Assembly: GCF_009905605.1 (NCBI RefSeq)
Contig: NZ_JAAAKZ010000001.1
Span: forward strand, 496,001-560,000
Direction of reading: 5' to 3'
DNA length: 64,000 nucleotides
From: Runella sp. CRIBMP
GTDB lineage: Bacteria > Bacteroidota > Bacteroidia > Cytophagales > Spirosomataceae
Made by a program: the position numbers and the translations under genes. Within the stretch, counting starts at the first letter, position 1. The number at the start of each line of letters is the position of its first letter. The notes below the pieces were generated by a model. The model was not told the origin of the DNA. It was given only the letters and a program-made list of their open reading frames with translations, and made no database searches. Below are positions 15,882 to 25,143 of this stretch, in pieces.

Positions 15882-17133
15882 ACCTAAAAAATACATCGAA
15901 CCATCAATTGAGCAACTGCGCCGTTATGTGGCGGGGGAGTTGTCGCCTGCTGAGCAACATCAAATTGAGAAAGCGGCGTTGGAAAACGAGCGGATGGATG
16001 ATATAATTGAAGGATTACGGGCGCTAAAAAAAGCTAATGTTGAGGATAAAAAAGCCTTAGAGAAGCTACGCGCGAGACTTCACCAACGCGTACAAAAACG
16101 GCAACAGCCGTGGCTACCGTACTATTATGCTTCAGCGGCGGCGGTGGTTTTAGTGGTTGGGTTGGGTTGGTGGATGGCCCAGAAGGCAGAGATGCCTGCC
16201 AAGGCTTCGACTGCCATTGCGCTACCACAACCCCCACCCGTCCTCAAACCTGAATCAGCGCCTGCGGTGGTAGAAAATCAACCGTCCTCGATTGCTTCTG
16301 CGGCCCAAGCAGAGCGTTTTGGCCGCAAACCTGCGTCCACGCCTAAAAAGGAGGCTATAACAGAAATTACGGCGGTACTCAAACCGACGCCACCTTCGGA
16401 AGAAAAGGCAAATGATGTGCCTGCACTGGAGGCAGCTCCTGCGGCCATACAAATGTTGGATTCGGGGCAAAATGTGGCCGTAAGTACAAAAACACCCTTG
16501 GCTCCTACGTCGGTATTAGCCAAAAGAAGTGCATTTAGTGCGGTCAGAAATGAGGAGGTTTTTAACGTTCGTGGTAAGGTGCTGACCGCTAACCTGCAAG
16601 CGTTGCCGGGCGTAGCGCTACAGCTTAAAAACCAGTTGAGGGGCGTGAGTACTGATGCTGGAGGCAATTTTACTTTGCCAAATGTACGCCGAGGCGACCA
16701 AATCACGGTCTTATCGGTAGGGTTTGAGAAAATACAGCTTACCGTCAGCGATTCCATCATTGCCCCTATTGTGTTGAAAGAAGATGAGCGAGCGTTGAGT
16801 GAAGTGGTGGCACCCGCCCAGTCAAGAAATGCTAAAATAATGAACAGGGAAGCTAGTCCAAAAAATGGTTGGGAAAAGTATAAAAACTACCTTCAGAATT
16901 CATCCGAAGCCTATATCCTCCAAAATCCTCAGGCACCAAGAGGGCAGGTTAGGCTTTCTTTTGTGGTAACCGATTCGGGAGAGTTAGTTGATTTTAAGGC
17001 CATTAACAAGTCAGAATCACCGCTTTTTGAAGAAGCAGTACGCATCATCAAAAGCGGTGATTATTGGGAGCCTGGTTTGCGAAACGGGCAATTAGTGGCC
17101 GATAAAGTATCGGTATCGGTTGATTTTAAGTAA
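15874..17133 (+). CDS. Anti-sigma-like membrane protein with CarboxypepD_reg and TonB_C domains
   Basis: 419 residues. The cytoplasmic N-terminus (about 1-70) has IEQLRRYVAGELSPAEQHQI and an amphipathic helix, as in Bacteroidota zinc-free anti-sigma factors. One transmembrane helix follows near 72-95 (YASAAAVVLVVGLGWWM). Then comes a Pro/Ala-rich linker (about 100-215), a CarboxypepD_reg-like domain near 228-310 (FNVRGKVLTANLQALPGV, DAGGNFTLPNVRRGDQ), and a TonB C-terminal-like fold near 350-419 (GQVRLSFVVTDSGELVDF, LFEEAVRIIKSGDYWEPG). It overlaps the sigma gene by 8 bases. Inference: it holds the sigma factor at the inner membrane and reads an envelope or TonB-linked signal through its periplasmic part. 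Confidence 0.82.
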   Translation: MTKPKKYIEPSIEQLRRYVAGELSPAEQHQIEKAALENERMDDIIEGLRALKKANVEDKKALEKLRARLHQRVQKRQQPWLPYYYASAAAVVLVVGLGWWMAQKAEMPAKASTAIALPQPPPVLKPESAPAVVENQPSSIASAAQAERFGRKPASTPKKEAITEITAVLKPTPPSEEKANDVPALEAAPAAIQMLDSGQNVAVSTKTPLAPTSVLAKRSAFSAVRNEEVFNVRGKVLTANLQALPGVALQLKNQLRGVSTDAGGNFTLPNVRRGDQITVLSVGFEKIQLTVSDSIIAPIVLKEDERALSEVVAPAQSRNAKIMNREASPKNGWEKYKNYLQNSSEAYILQNPQAPRGQVRLSFVVTDSGELVDFKAINKSESPLFEEAVRIIKSGDYWEPGLRNGQLVADKVSVSVDFK

Positions 17134-17269
17134 AAACAAGTAGAAACACCTACCAAAAGATAGTACAAACACCCTAAAAAAAAAGGAAATAAGTATCGAA
17201 TTTTGTGTTTCAAAAACCGTTACTTTACAAAAAGTACCGCAAACCCATATCTATTTTATCTACTCTAGT

Positions 17270-18151
17270 ATGAACAGACTCCTTACGTTGATTTTCGGGG
17301 CGACCCTGACGGTAGCCACTACTTCGGGCAGCATGTATGCGCAAACGACTACTCCGACCAAACCCGCTGAACCTCAGCCAACTCAGAGTATGCAGGAAAT
17401 GTATGATAAGCTACACGGAAATACAAACAAGAAACCCGCCACTCAGCCTACTAAGTCAAAAACAACTACGCCTCCTAAATCGACGACTAAACCTCAAACC
17501 GCCCAAAAATCAGCTCCTGCACCAGCCCCCAAAGCTGCGGCTCCTGCCGAAGAAGGCGGATTTAAGTTTAAGGTGGGTTTACGGGGTGGAGCGAACTACT
17601 GCAATTTCTCGATTCCTTCGTCACAAACAAGTTCTGGCGTAACCCTTGACCCAATCATCGGCTACCACGGAGGCCTTATTTTGAGTTTTGGCGGGAAAGT
17701 ATTTTCGGTCCAGCCTGAAATTTTATACTCTCAGGTGGGGGTAAAATCGACCACTAGACAAGGCGGAGTTACTTTGTCGGGAGAGAATAAAATCAATACC
17801 GTGACCGTGCCTGTATTGCTCAAGTTTGCGTTGGGAGGTGAATCATTTAAGTTTTTTATCAACGGTGGAGGTTATGGAAGCTACTCGTTAAACGGAAAGG
17901 CAAAAATCATGCTCAACCAACAAACGACCACAACAGACATTAAATTTGAGAAAGGTGACCCCCGGATTGAGTACGGAGCGGTAGGAGGTGCTGGAATATC
18001 GCTTGGTTTAGGTAAAGCTCAACTGTTAATCGAAGGCCGTTATTACTACGGATTAGGAAATGATGATGGCGATTTAGATGCCAATGAAAAAAGCTTTGTG
18101 CGTAACATTCAAGGCTCTATCGGGATTTTGATTCCGATTGGAGGAAAATAA
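17270..18151 (+). CDS. PorT-like outer-membrane barrel with Pro/Thr/Lys-rich linker
   Basis: 293 residues. Signal peptide MNRLLTLIFGATLTVATTSGSMYAQ; then a low-complexity linker from about residue 25 to 98, rich in Thr, Pro and Lys (KPATQPTKSKTTTPPKSTTK); then an eight-strand barrel with FKVGLRGGANYCNF, GYHGGLILSFGG, FSVQPEILYSQVGVKS, VPVLLKFALGG, GGAGISLGLG, LLIEGRYYYGLGN and the end IQGSIGILIPIGGK. The barrel part fits OMP_b-brl_2. The linker may cross or bind peptidoglycan. The gene starts 137 bases after the anti-sigma gene, so it may be a target or partner of that regulator. Confidence 0.8.
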   Translation: MNRLLTLIFGATLTVATTSGSMYAQTTTPTKPAEPQPTQSMQEMYDKLHGNTNKKPATQPTKSKTTTPPKSTTKPQTAQKSAPAPAPKAAAPAEEGGFKFKVGLRGGANYCNFSIPSSQTSSGVTLDPIIGYHGGLILSFGGKVFSVQPEILYSQVGVKSTTRQGGVTLSGENKINTVTVPVLLKFALGGESFKFFINGGGYGSYSLNGKAKIMLNQQTTTTDIKFEKGDPRIEYGAVGGAGISLGLGKAQLLIEGRYYYGLGNDDGDLDANEKSFVRNIQGSIGILIPIGGK

Positions 18152-18175
18152 AGCCTTCCTGAGAGGGTTGTTAAG

Positions 18176-18206
18176 TGCCTGATGCTTCGGTATCAGGCAT
18201 TTTTTT
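18176..18206. terminator. Hairpin with TTCG tetraloop between convergent genes
   Basis: TGCCTGATGC, loop TTCG, GTATCAGGCA, then seven T. The C-G closed TTCG tetraloop and U-run make this a convincing terminator for the barrel gene, and it also lies just after the stop of the minus-strand regulator. Confidence 0.85.
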
Positions 18207-18210
18207 GTTT

Positions 18211-18504
18211 CTAATATTGCCCCGTCCGGATAAACGCCTCCAGCGCATTGAGGTGATTGGTAAACGCCAGACGGCCTTCAGATGTGGCACCGTAAGTAGT
18301 ATTGGGCTTTCTGCCCACAAATTGTTTCCGAACAAGCAAGTACCCCTGCTCTTCAAGCGCGCGCAGATGAGTGGCAAGGTTGCCGTCGGTGAGGTTGAGC
18401 AACTCTTTGAGTGCATTAAAACTCAACGATTCATTGACCATTAATACCGACATAATTCCCAGCCGCGCTTTACTCTCAAAGGCTTTATTGAAATGTTCGA
18501 GCAT
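18211..18504 (-). CDS. Winged-helix transcriptional regulator (ArsR/MarR-like, HTH_34 type)
   Basis: 97 residues. LGIMSVLMVNESLSFNALKEL is followed by LTDGNLATHLRALEEQGYL, a winged-helix recognition region, and KTTYGATSEGR-like text (NTTYGATSEGRLAF) that forms the wing of the single-domain HTH_34 group. No metal-binding Cys pair is seen. It lies 36 bases upstream of a membrane-protein gene on the same strand, a pairing common in Bacteroidota, and probably controls that gene in response to an unknown signal. Confidence 0.88.
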   Translation of the reverse strand: MLEHFNKAFESKARLGIMSVLMVNESLSFNALKELLNLTDGNLATHLRALEEQGYLLVRKQFVGRKPNTTYGATSEGRLAFTNHLNALEAFIRTGQY

Positions 18505-18540
18505 TCGTGATTAGTTAATAATTGTTTGTAAAAGAGTGAC

Positions 18541-19185
18541 TTATGAATGAGAAGTTCCTCTTTCGTACTTAAAATACATCAATGTGCCGTAAACAATGTG
18601 TAATACTCCGAATCCAAAAGCCCAGACCAAAAGATTATACCCGGTCAAAAATAAAGAAATCAAGCCTAAGATTACTTCCAAGATACCTAAATATTCGAGG
18701 TCGCGAACGGTGTATTTGCTGGCGTTGAGTAGAGCCAAGCCATAAAAAATAAGCGTAGCTGGAAAGCTTACCCACAGCATGTTTCGGTAAAACATAGCCA
18801 AACAAAAAATTCCACCCGTAACCAACGGAATTAATAAGCTGACCAACATGCGTTTAGAAACAGGATTCCAAACACTCTGACCTGATTTTTTGGCTTTACG
18901 AATCGTGAAAAAACAACCCAGCAGAATGGCCACGACCAGCACAATGGAGCCGTCTATCAAGATAAATTCAATCATGTCTCGTCGGGTTAGAACGGTCATT
19001 TGCTCGCTGCTTTCGTAATTGAAGGCGTCTGTTTTTAGCCTCAAATAAGCAACCGAAGCTCCGATAAGTGCCGTAATGCCTGCAAAAATCCCTGACAACC
19101 CACTGAGAGAAAGGAATTTAGACGACCGATGCATTAAGTCTCGGATTTCTGAAAGAGCCTGAATCGAATCTTGTTGAGAATTCAT
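18541..19185 (-). CDS. Polytopic membrane protein of unknown function
   Basis: 214 residues with about six hydrophobic helices: residues 23-47, 75-100, 110-130, 135-150, 160-180 and 185-205. The N-terminus is hydrophilic (MNSQQDSIQALSEIRDLMHR). No catalytic motif is evident. It sits between the winged-helix regulator gene downstream and dgkA upstream, all on the minus strand with gaps of 36 and 5 bases, so the three form one transcription unit in the order dgkA, this gene, regulator. Confidence 0.8.
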   Translation of the reverse strand: MNSQQDSIQALSEIRDLMHRSSKFLSLSGLSGIFAGITALIGASVAYLRLKTDAFNYESSEQMTVLTRRDMIEFILIDGSIVLVVAILLGCFFTIRKAKKSGQSVWNPVSKRMLVSLLIPLVTGGIFCLAMFYRNMLWVSFPATLIFYGLALLNASKYTVRDLEYLGILEVILGLISLFLTGYNLLVWAFGFGVLHIVYGTLMYFKYERGTSHS

Positions 19186-19190
19186 GATAG

Positions 19191-19568
19191 TTAAAAGGTA
19201 AAAGAGAATGACGTTATAATAGCTTTGCCAAAAATAATGACTCCTGTCAGGGCTGCCGTGCCAGCCATAATCAGCACCCCAGCCGCCGCTAAATCTTTAA
19301 CCGCCTTGATCTGGGGATGGATACTGGGAGATACCACATCACACAATTTTTCAATAGCGGTATTGAAGGCCTCGGCGGCCCAAACACCGCCAATCACGAT
19401 GACGATTATCACCCAATCCAAGTAGGTAAGTCCAATAATTACCCCCGCAATGACAACGACCAACGCGGCCAATAGATGGAAACGGGCGTTGTTTTCGTAT
19501 CGAAACAAAGCGACCACTCCTTCTACGGCGTAACCAAAGCTACGGAGCATTTTTCGTACGTTGATCAT
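19191..19568 (-). CDS. dgkA: Diacylglycerol/undecaprenol kinase, DgkA family
   Basis: Small integral-membrane kinase of 125 residues that phosphorylates diacylglycerol or undecaprenol at the inner membrane. It has about three transmembrane helices. The family signature EAFNTAIEKLCD near residue 66, with the following KAVKDLAAAGVLI, carries the catalytic and Mg-binding Glu and Asp residues. The Bacteroidota members are closer to the undecaprenol kinases of Gram-positives. It heads a three-gene unit with a membrane protein and a winged-helix regulator. Confidence 0.92.
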   Translation of the reverse strand: MINVRKMLRSFGYAVEGVVALFRYENNARFHLLAALVVVIAGVIIGLTYLDWVIIVIVIGGVWAAEAFNTAIEKLCDVVSPSIHPQIKAVKDLAAAGVLIMAGTAALTGVIIFGKAIITSFSFTF

Positions 19569-19650
19569 AATTGTGTATTAGATTCAATCGGTTATTGTGG
19601 GCGGTTTCGTTAGTTAAATCCTGGGTTTGGATGGAAAGTTGCTTCTCATT

Positions 19651-20298
19651 TTAAACATTTTCTTCCACCTTGGCCTTTAAGGTATATATCCAAAAAGTAA
19701 TATACATGATAAGCATGGCCAGAGAAAAAGTAATGGTTAGCTTCATGGCCATTGGATTATGCAAATTAGAAACGCTATATTTAACAAGAGAAAAAGGGTT
19801 GGTAAGTACATCCCAGCTGTTCCAGCGACCAAAACGACCCAAATAAACGCCATAACTCGATAAAATCAAACATCCCGCCATAATTACCCAAGCCGTAATC
19901 CGATGGGTAATTTGTTCGATTAGCCGATGAATCATTAAAACGGAATAAAACCCCGTGAGCAAACCCGCCAGTGCAAAAGAGAAGGTCATGAGGGAGTCAT
20001 ACCAAAGCAGATAATCGGGTACTTCCTTCAAATGGATTAAGTCTGTAATTAAATAAGGCGCGTTGGGAAAGAGCAGCAGCCATAACATCATTCCTGCCAA
20101 CAATCCATAATGATTTAGTAGTCCGCGTTGCCAAAATTGACGAGTCACATATGCACAAACCAATGGCAGCCACGCCAAAAATAAATTCCAGAATAATCCC
20201 CAATGCGCAAGAGTGCCCGTAAGGGCAATCCGCCCCGCCAGCATCACAATACCGATACCAGATAGAAGTACTAAAAGGAGTATTTTGCTTTTTATCAT
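19651..20298 (-). CDS. DUF1361 membrane protein
   Basis: 215 residues from ATG 20298 (MIKSKILLLVLLSG); an in-frame ATG at 20400 would add an AT-rich 34-residue hydrophobic extension and is less likely. About six transmembrane helices. The DUF1361 core is seen in LFWNLFLAWLPLVCAY, LFPNAPYLITDLIHLK, LLWYDSLM and YLGRFGRWNSWDVL. Function unknown, possibly a membrane-bound envelope enzyme judging by conserved polar residues. It lies 82 bases upstream of dgkA on the same strand, close enough to share transcription, though no evidence decides this. Confidence 0.85.
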   Translation of the reverse strand: MIKSKILLLVLLSGIGIVMLAGRIALTGTLAHWGLFWNLFLAWLPLVCAYVTRQFWQRGLLNHYGLLAGMMLWLLLFPNAPYLITDLIHLKEVPDYLLWYDSLMTFSFALAGLLTGFYSVLMIHRLIEQITHRITAWVIMAGCLILSSYGVYLGRFGRWNSWDVLTNPFSLVKYSVSNLHNPMAMKLTITFSLAMLIMYITFWIYTLKAKVEENV

Positions 20299-20572
20299 AA
20301 AAAGAACTTTGTTTTGCAAAGTAAATAAAAAAACAAATACACAAGACAAATAGAAAAATAAGATTTTGATTTTTAAACTTTGTCGAGTCTTGTTTAACAT
20401 AAATAAATGTTTTATTGTTGCAGTTATTCTTTTTGCAAAACGTTATATTTATTTTTTATTTTAAACTAAAACCCAAATTTTGTATGGACCAAAAACGGCC
20501 TATTTAGATTATTATTTTTTACAATTGCCTTCATAAAAGACAACTAATTTACCTTAATTTCAACTAAATCGT

Positions 20573-23500
20573 ATGAGAAAACAATTTACGCTTGCACTGG
20601 CGTTGGCAATGCTGATGTCGTGCATTTCGGTGTGGGCGCAGGGACAATCCCTGACGGGTAAAGTAACCGACGGGGCGGGCAATCCATTGCCTGGAGTGTC
20701 GGTATTGGTAAAGGGGACCAATAGGGGAGCCACAAGTGCCGCTGATGGAACTTACAAAATTGATGTTCCGGCCAATGCCAAAGTCATTTTTAGTTACGTG
20801 GGTTTTTCAAGTAAAGAAGAAACCCCTGGGAGCCGTTCCACGTTGGATGTTGTCCTAATAGAAGATTCGCGTCAACTCGAAGAAGTGGTGGTATCTGGTT
20901 TGGCTACCAACGTAAAGCGCTCCAATTTGGCCAATGCGGTTTCCACACTTTCTGCCAAAGATTTAACGGGAACCACGTCGCCCGTAACAGCCGACGGAGC
21001 ATTACAAGGAAAACTTGCCGGTGCCAACATTCAGGCTAACGGTTCAATGCCTGGAGGAGGTTTTAACGTTCAGTTCCGGGGCGTTTCTACCTTGGGAAGC
21101 TCTGCTTCTCAGCCGTTGTTTATTGTAGATGGCGTGTACATTGATAACGGCCAATACTCAAACGGACGCTCACAAGCCAACAAAGCAACGGGTGGTAGTG
21201 CGGCATCTAGCCAAGATAATAACGCCAACCGCTTGGCTGACTTAAATCCCGACGACATAGAAAGTATGGAGGTGTTGAAAGGGTCTTCGGCGGCGGCTAT
21301 TTACGGAACGCGCGCCAACGCAGGTGTAGTGATTATTACCACAAAGCGCGGCAAAGGTGGCCTAACCAAAGTGTCTTTTGGGCAAGATTTGGGTATGTCG
21401 AAAGCGGTAGCGTACTACGGCGGGGCCGACTGGACCGAGCAGAAACTGACTGACTATTTTTCGGCGGATGATATTCCGTTGTTAAAGGCGGCCAAACAAA
21501 ACGGTACGTATAATGACTGGGAACGTGTACTTTTCGGAGAAACAGGTGTGATTAAAAATACACGATTGAGCGTAACGGGCGGAACCGAAAAAACCAAGTT
21601 TTATGTCAACGGAAGCATTGCGGATGAAACGGGAATTATTAAAAATACCGATTTTAAACGCTATTCAATACGGGCTAACATTGACCATAAACTCAATAAT
21701 TGGATTGATTTTGGGGTAAGTTCAAACTTTGTTCAATCAGACAACGACCGTGGTTGGACAGGAAATGACAACTCAAACACCAATTATGGCTATGCGTTGC
21801 CCTACACCAGACCCTACATCAATTTATTACCAGATGCACTGGGCAATTATCCCAACGACCCCAACGTAGGTGAAAACCTATTGGCTATTCGCGACCGTGC
21901 GGTGAACAATCAAAAGGTAAGCCGGGTGTTTCAAGGCTTTAATGCCAACTTCCGATTGATTAACAATGAAAAAACTTCCCTAACGCTGAAACTTAACGGT
22001 GGCCTTGATTATCAGAATCAATTCTCATTGATTTGGCTGCCTTCAGATTTACAATCTCAGCTAAAAGAAGCCAACCCAGGCTTTTCGCAGGATACGCGCG
22101 GGGAGGTAATCAATACCAACTGGCAGGTTTCAGGTGTGTTTACCAAAACACTAATGGACAGCAAACTTAACCTGACGTCTTCGGCAGGGTTGGTACGGCT
22201 CAACAACCGTACGCGTCTGAGCTACACACGCGGGCGTGGTTTGCCGGCGGGTGTTTATAATCCAGGCCGCGCCAAGGTAATTGGTTCTGATGTTGAATAT
22301 CGTTCAAACACCGACGTGGGTATTTTTGCTCAGCAGGAAGCCAACTATGACGATAAAATCATTGCATCAGTGGGTATACGTTTCGATAAATCAAACCTTA
22401 ACGGGAATTCTTTCGATAAATTCTTCGCTTTTCCGCGCGCTTCTTTGGCCATCAATTTGACCAAATTCGGGGAGTGGGGCGGCAATACAGTCTCACAACT
22501 GAAACCGCGTATTGCTTACGGTCAAACGGCTGGATTGCCCAACTGGGGTGTTCCGTTCTCCCAGTTGAACGTAGTCGGAACCGGCGGTTTGGGTGGCTTG
22601 ACGCCTTCTACTACCTTAGGAAATGTGAATATTCAACCTGAACGAGCTACCGAATTGGAATATGGAGTAGACTTTGGTTTATTCAGCAACCGCGTGACGG
22701 GAGAAATTACGCTTTATAATAAAAAAGTATTTGACCTGATTCAGCCATTGGTAACGGCACCTACTACGGGGGTAAGCTCAACGGTAGTAAATGCCGCTGA
22801 CATGACCAACCGTGGAGTGGAAATTACGCTCGGAACCGACGTTGTAAAAAATAAAAGTATCACGTGGTTTGTGCAGCCTATTTTTTGGTTTAATCGTTCA
22901 GAAATTACTCGTTTGGATATACCTGAGCGTTTGACGGGCGGATTTGGAGCTACCTTCGGTCAGTGGCGTATCAAGCAGGGCTTCTCACCTACGCAAATTG
23001 TAGGCCAACCTCGGACGCTTCCCGTAACCGACCCCAACTATGCAACCTCGTGGACGGTGTACGGAGATCAGCAGCCTAAATTTGAATTCTCGCTCAATCA
23101 GCGTATCTCATTCCTGAAAAATTTTGAGTTTTCGGCATTGCTCAATTATCGTCACAAATTCACGGTGGTCTCGCTTGCCCGCGTATTGTGGGATGAAGGC
23201 GGTAACACCTCTGACTGGAACGGAACCGATGAAGTGGGTAGCGATGGTAAAACACCCAACGGAATTTATCGCCAAAATGTAAATGGCGTTGATGAAAATG
23301 GGGTTCCTAAGCCTGGTTACAATCCAAGTGTGGTAAGTTTTCTGAAACTGCGTGAGGTGGCGCTCTATTATCGCGTGCCGAAATCGGTTTTGAAAAGTGC
23401 CTTTGGGAATGTCGTTGAAGGGGTTCGGGTAGGAATCTCTGGCAATAATGTGCTGCGTTGGACGGATTACAAAGCAGGTTATGACCCTGAAAACTCTAAC

Positions 23501-23590
23501 TTTGGTTCGGCAGCGCTGGGCAGCGGGGTAGATATTGGAAGTTCGCCGCTCGTTCGTCGTATGATGTTCCATTTGTCGGTTGATTTTTAG
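20573..23590 (+). CDS. SusC/RagA-type TonB-linked outer-membrane receptor
   Basis: 1005 residues. Signal peptide MRKQFTLALALAMLMSCISVWAQ; N-terminal CarboxypepD_reg domain (LTGKVTDGAGNPLPGVSVLV, GATSAADGTYKID); TonB box region LEEVVVSGL near residue 104; plug domain with NIQANGSMPGGG, LFIVDGVYID, LNPDDIESMEVLKGSSAAAI and VVIITTKRGKGG; then a 22-strand barrel ending RRMMFHLSVDF. With its SusD partner 80 bases downstream it forms a lid-and-barrel importer in the outer membrane, powered by TonB-ExbBD. The ligand cannot be read from sequence, and no CAZyme or peptidase gene is linked. Confidence 0.96.
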   Translation: MRKQFTLALALAMLMSCISVWAQGQSLTGKVTDGAGNPLPGVSVLVKGTNRGATSAADGTYKIDVPANAKVIFSYVGFSSKEETPGSRSTLDVVLIEDSRQLEEVVVSGLATNVKRSNLANAVSTLSAKDLTGTTSPVTADGALQGKLAGANIQANGSMPGGGFNVQFRGVSTLGSSASQPLFIVDGVYIDNGQYSNGRSQANKATGGSAASSQDNNANRLADLNPDDIESMEVLKGSSAAAIYGTRANAGVVIITTKRGKGGLTKVSFGQDLGMSKAVAYYGGADWTEQKLTDYFSADDIPLLKAAKQNGTYNDWERVLFGETGVIKNTRLSVTGGTEKTKFYVNGSIADETGIIKNTDFKRYSIRANIDHKLNNWIDFGVSSNFVQSDNDRGWTGNDNSNTNYGYALPYTRPYINLLPDALGNYPNDPNVGENLLAIRDRAVNNQKVSRVFQGFNANFRLINNEKTSLTLKLNGGLDYQNQFSLIWLPSDLQSQLKEANPGFSQDTRGEVINTNWQVSGVFTKTLMDSKLNLTSSAGLVRLNNRTRLSYTRGRGLPAGVYNPGRAKVIGSDVEYRSNTDVGIFAQQEANYDDKIIASVGIRFDKSNLNGNSFDKFFAFPRASLAINLTKFGEWGGNTVSQLKPRIAYGQTAGLPNWGVPFSQLNVVGTGGLGGLTPSTTLGNVNIQPERATELEYGVDFGLFSNRVTGEITLYNKKVFDLIQPLVTAPTTGVSSTVVNAADMTNRGVEITLGTDVVKNKSITWFVQPIFWFNRSEITRLDIPERLTGGFGATFGQWRIKQGFSPTQIVGQPRTLPVTDPNYATSWTVYGDQQPKFEFSLNQRISFLKNFEFSALLNYRHKFTVVSLARVLWDEGGNTSDWNGTDEVGSDGKTPNGIYRQNVNGVDENGVPKPGYNPSVVSFLKLREVALYYRVPKSVLKSAFGNVVEGVRVGISGNNVLRWTDYKAGYDPENSNFGSAALGSGVDIGSSPLVRRMMFHLSVDF

Positions 23591-23670
23591 CAATGAGTTA
23601 ATGGGCAGTAGTACGGGCGAATCAACTCATGAGCGCCGTTGGCTTTTTGTTCTTAACAAATAACCTCAAA

Positions 23671-25011
23671 ATGAAAATGAAAAATTTAAGATATACCTTT
23701 ATAATCGCTGGACTGACGGCCATGAGCCTCAACTCCTGCAATGTTCTCAAGACGGATATTGTCGAAGACCCTAACTTCCCCAGCGTAGGTTCAGTACAAA
23801 ATAATGCCACCAAAGCGCAATTAGATGCTTTGGCCATCGGTCAAATAGCCACAGCACGCGATGGATTGGCTACGTACCTTCAGGTAGTGGGTACGCTCGG
23901 CAAAGAGATATTTAACTTTAACTCGACCGAGTCGCGGTGGATGACCGAGCTGAATGGCCTGCGGCCGATTGACAACTCGGCTTTTTACAATGGAGCCACC
24001 ACTGCGTTCGGATTGCCGATACGTCATGCCAACATTACGCTTGCTTCTCTCAACATCACTACGTCGGTGTCTGACCAGCAAAAAAATGGCTACCGCGGGT
24101 TGGCAAACACGTTTAAAGGATTGGCGATGTTGTATCAACTTAATGTGCAGTATACCAATGGTATTCGTTTAAACATTGAAGACCCTTTCAAGCCCAGTAA
24201 AGCGGTGAGCTATACCGAGTCATTGGCGGGGATTGCTAAAGTGCTTGATGAAGGCGCAACTCAGCTGGACGGCGCAGGGGCGGCTTTCCCATTTGCTTTA
24301 CCTTCGGGATACGCGGGTTTTACAACGCCTGCCACTTTCAAGAGGTTTAACCGCGCCATAGCCTTGCGGGTGGCGCTGTATCAAAAAGACTTTACCAAAG
24401 CCGCCGCGCTGTTGCCGCAAACTTTTTATAATGCCACGGGCGACTTGAATGCGGGCCCCAAACACAATTTCAATGCCACTCCACCAGATGTGCAGAATCC
24501 GTTGTTGAACACCTCAACGGTGCGGATTGTAGCGGTTCAAAAACTGATTGAAGATGCTGAAGCGGGCGACGCTAGGGTAGCGGCCAAAGTAAAAGAACAA
24601 GCGGCTCCGCTGTCATATACGTCAGGTGTAACCTACAGTTCAAAGTATCTGACGAGTGTATACACTGGGGCCAACGACCCTGTGTCGATTATTCGCAACG
24701 AAGAATTGGTACTCATTGCGGCTGAGATTGCAGCGCAGCAGGGAAATGCCGCCGAAGCAACGCGGTTAATCAATATTGTTAGAAAAGCGGCTGGTTTAAG
24801 CGATTATAAAGGGCTTACCACCAAAGATGCGCTTATCAACAGCATTCTGAAAGAGCGCCTTTATTCGCTGTTTTACGAAGGTCATCGTTGGGTAGATATG
24901 CGTCGTTATGAGAAGTTGGGCGAGATATATTTGCCCGTAGCGGGCATGAAAGTGCTCGAAAGACTCGAACGTCCAGTGGCGGAAGTTAACTGGGATAATG
25001 CAAATCCATAA
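23671..25011 (+). CDS. SusD/RagB-type surface lipoprotein
   Basis: 446 residues from ATG 23671 (MKMKMKNLRYTFIIAG); an earlier in-frame ATG at 23629 would hide the signal peptide. Lipobox LNSC in TAMSLNSCNVLKTD, then an alpha-helical TPR-like fold with GFTTPATFKRFNRAIALRV, AEIAAQQGNAAEATRLI and the C-terminal SLFYEGHRWVDMRRYEKLGE that is typical of SusD proteins. It forms the hinged lid over the SusC barrel encoded just upstream. It is shorter than classic SusD (about 550 residues). A terminator hairpin follows at 25037. Confidence 0.93.
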   Translation: MKMKNLRYTFIIAGLTAMSLNSCNVLKTDIVEDPNFPSVGSVQNNATKAQLDALAIGQIATARDGLATYLQVVGTLGKEIFNFNSTESRWMTELNGLRPIDNSAFYNGATTAFGLPIRHANITLASLNITTSVSDQQKNGYRGLANTFKGLAMLYQLNVQYTNGIRLNIEDPFKPSKAVSYTESLAGIAKVLDEGATQLDGAGAAFPFALPSGYAGFTTPATFKRFNRAIALRVALYQKDFTKAAALLPQTFYNATGDLNAGPKHNFNATPPDVQNPLLNTSTVRIVAVQKLIEDAEAGDARVAAKVKEQAAPLSYTSGVTYSSKYLTSVYTGANDPVSIIRNEELVLIAAEIAAQQGNAAEATRLINIVRKAAGLSDYKGLTTKDALINSILKERLYSLFYEGHRWVDMRRYEKLGEIYLPVAGMKVLERLERPVAEVNWDNANP

Positions 25012-25036
25012 GGGTTCAGCTTGACGTATAAATTTA

Positions 25037-25068
25037 ACAAAAGGCCGCTCTTTGGAGTGGCCTTTTGT
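25037..25068 (+). terminator. Terminator after first SusC-SusD pair
   Basis: ACAAAAGGCCGCTC, loop TTTG, GAGTGGCCTTTTGT: a 14-bp stem with one G.T pair. The T-rich right arm serves as the U-run. Confidence 0.85.
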
Positions 25069-25143
25069 ATTCAGAAAGTTATACTTTGTCGCATTTTTTT
25101 TGTTTTATTTCTCCGCGTTACATAAAATTTGTGGTTATTGGCA

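Noticed and set aside
17345-17565. Low-complexity Pro/Thr/Lys linker as a separate repeat protein
   Set aside because: It is in frame between a signal peptide and a clear barrel, so it is a linker of one outer-membrane protein.
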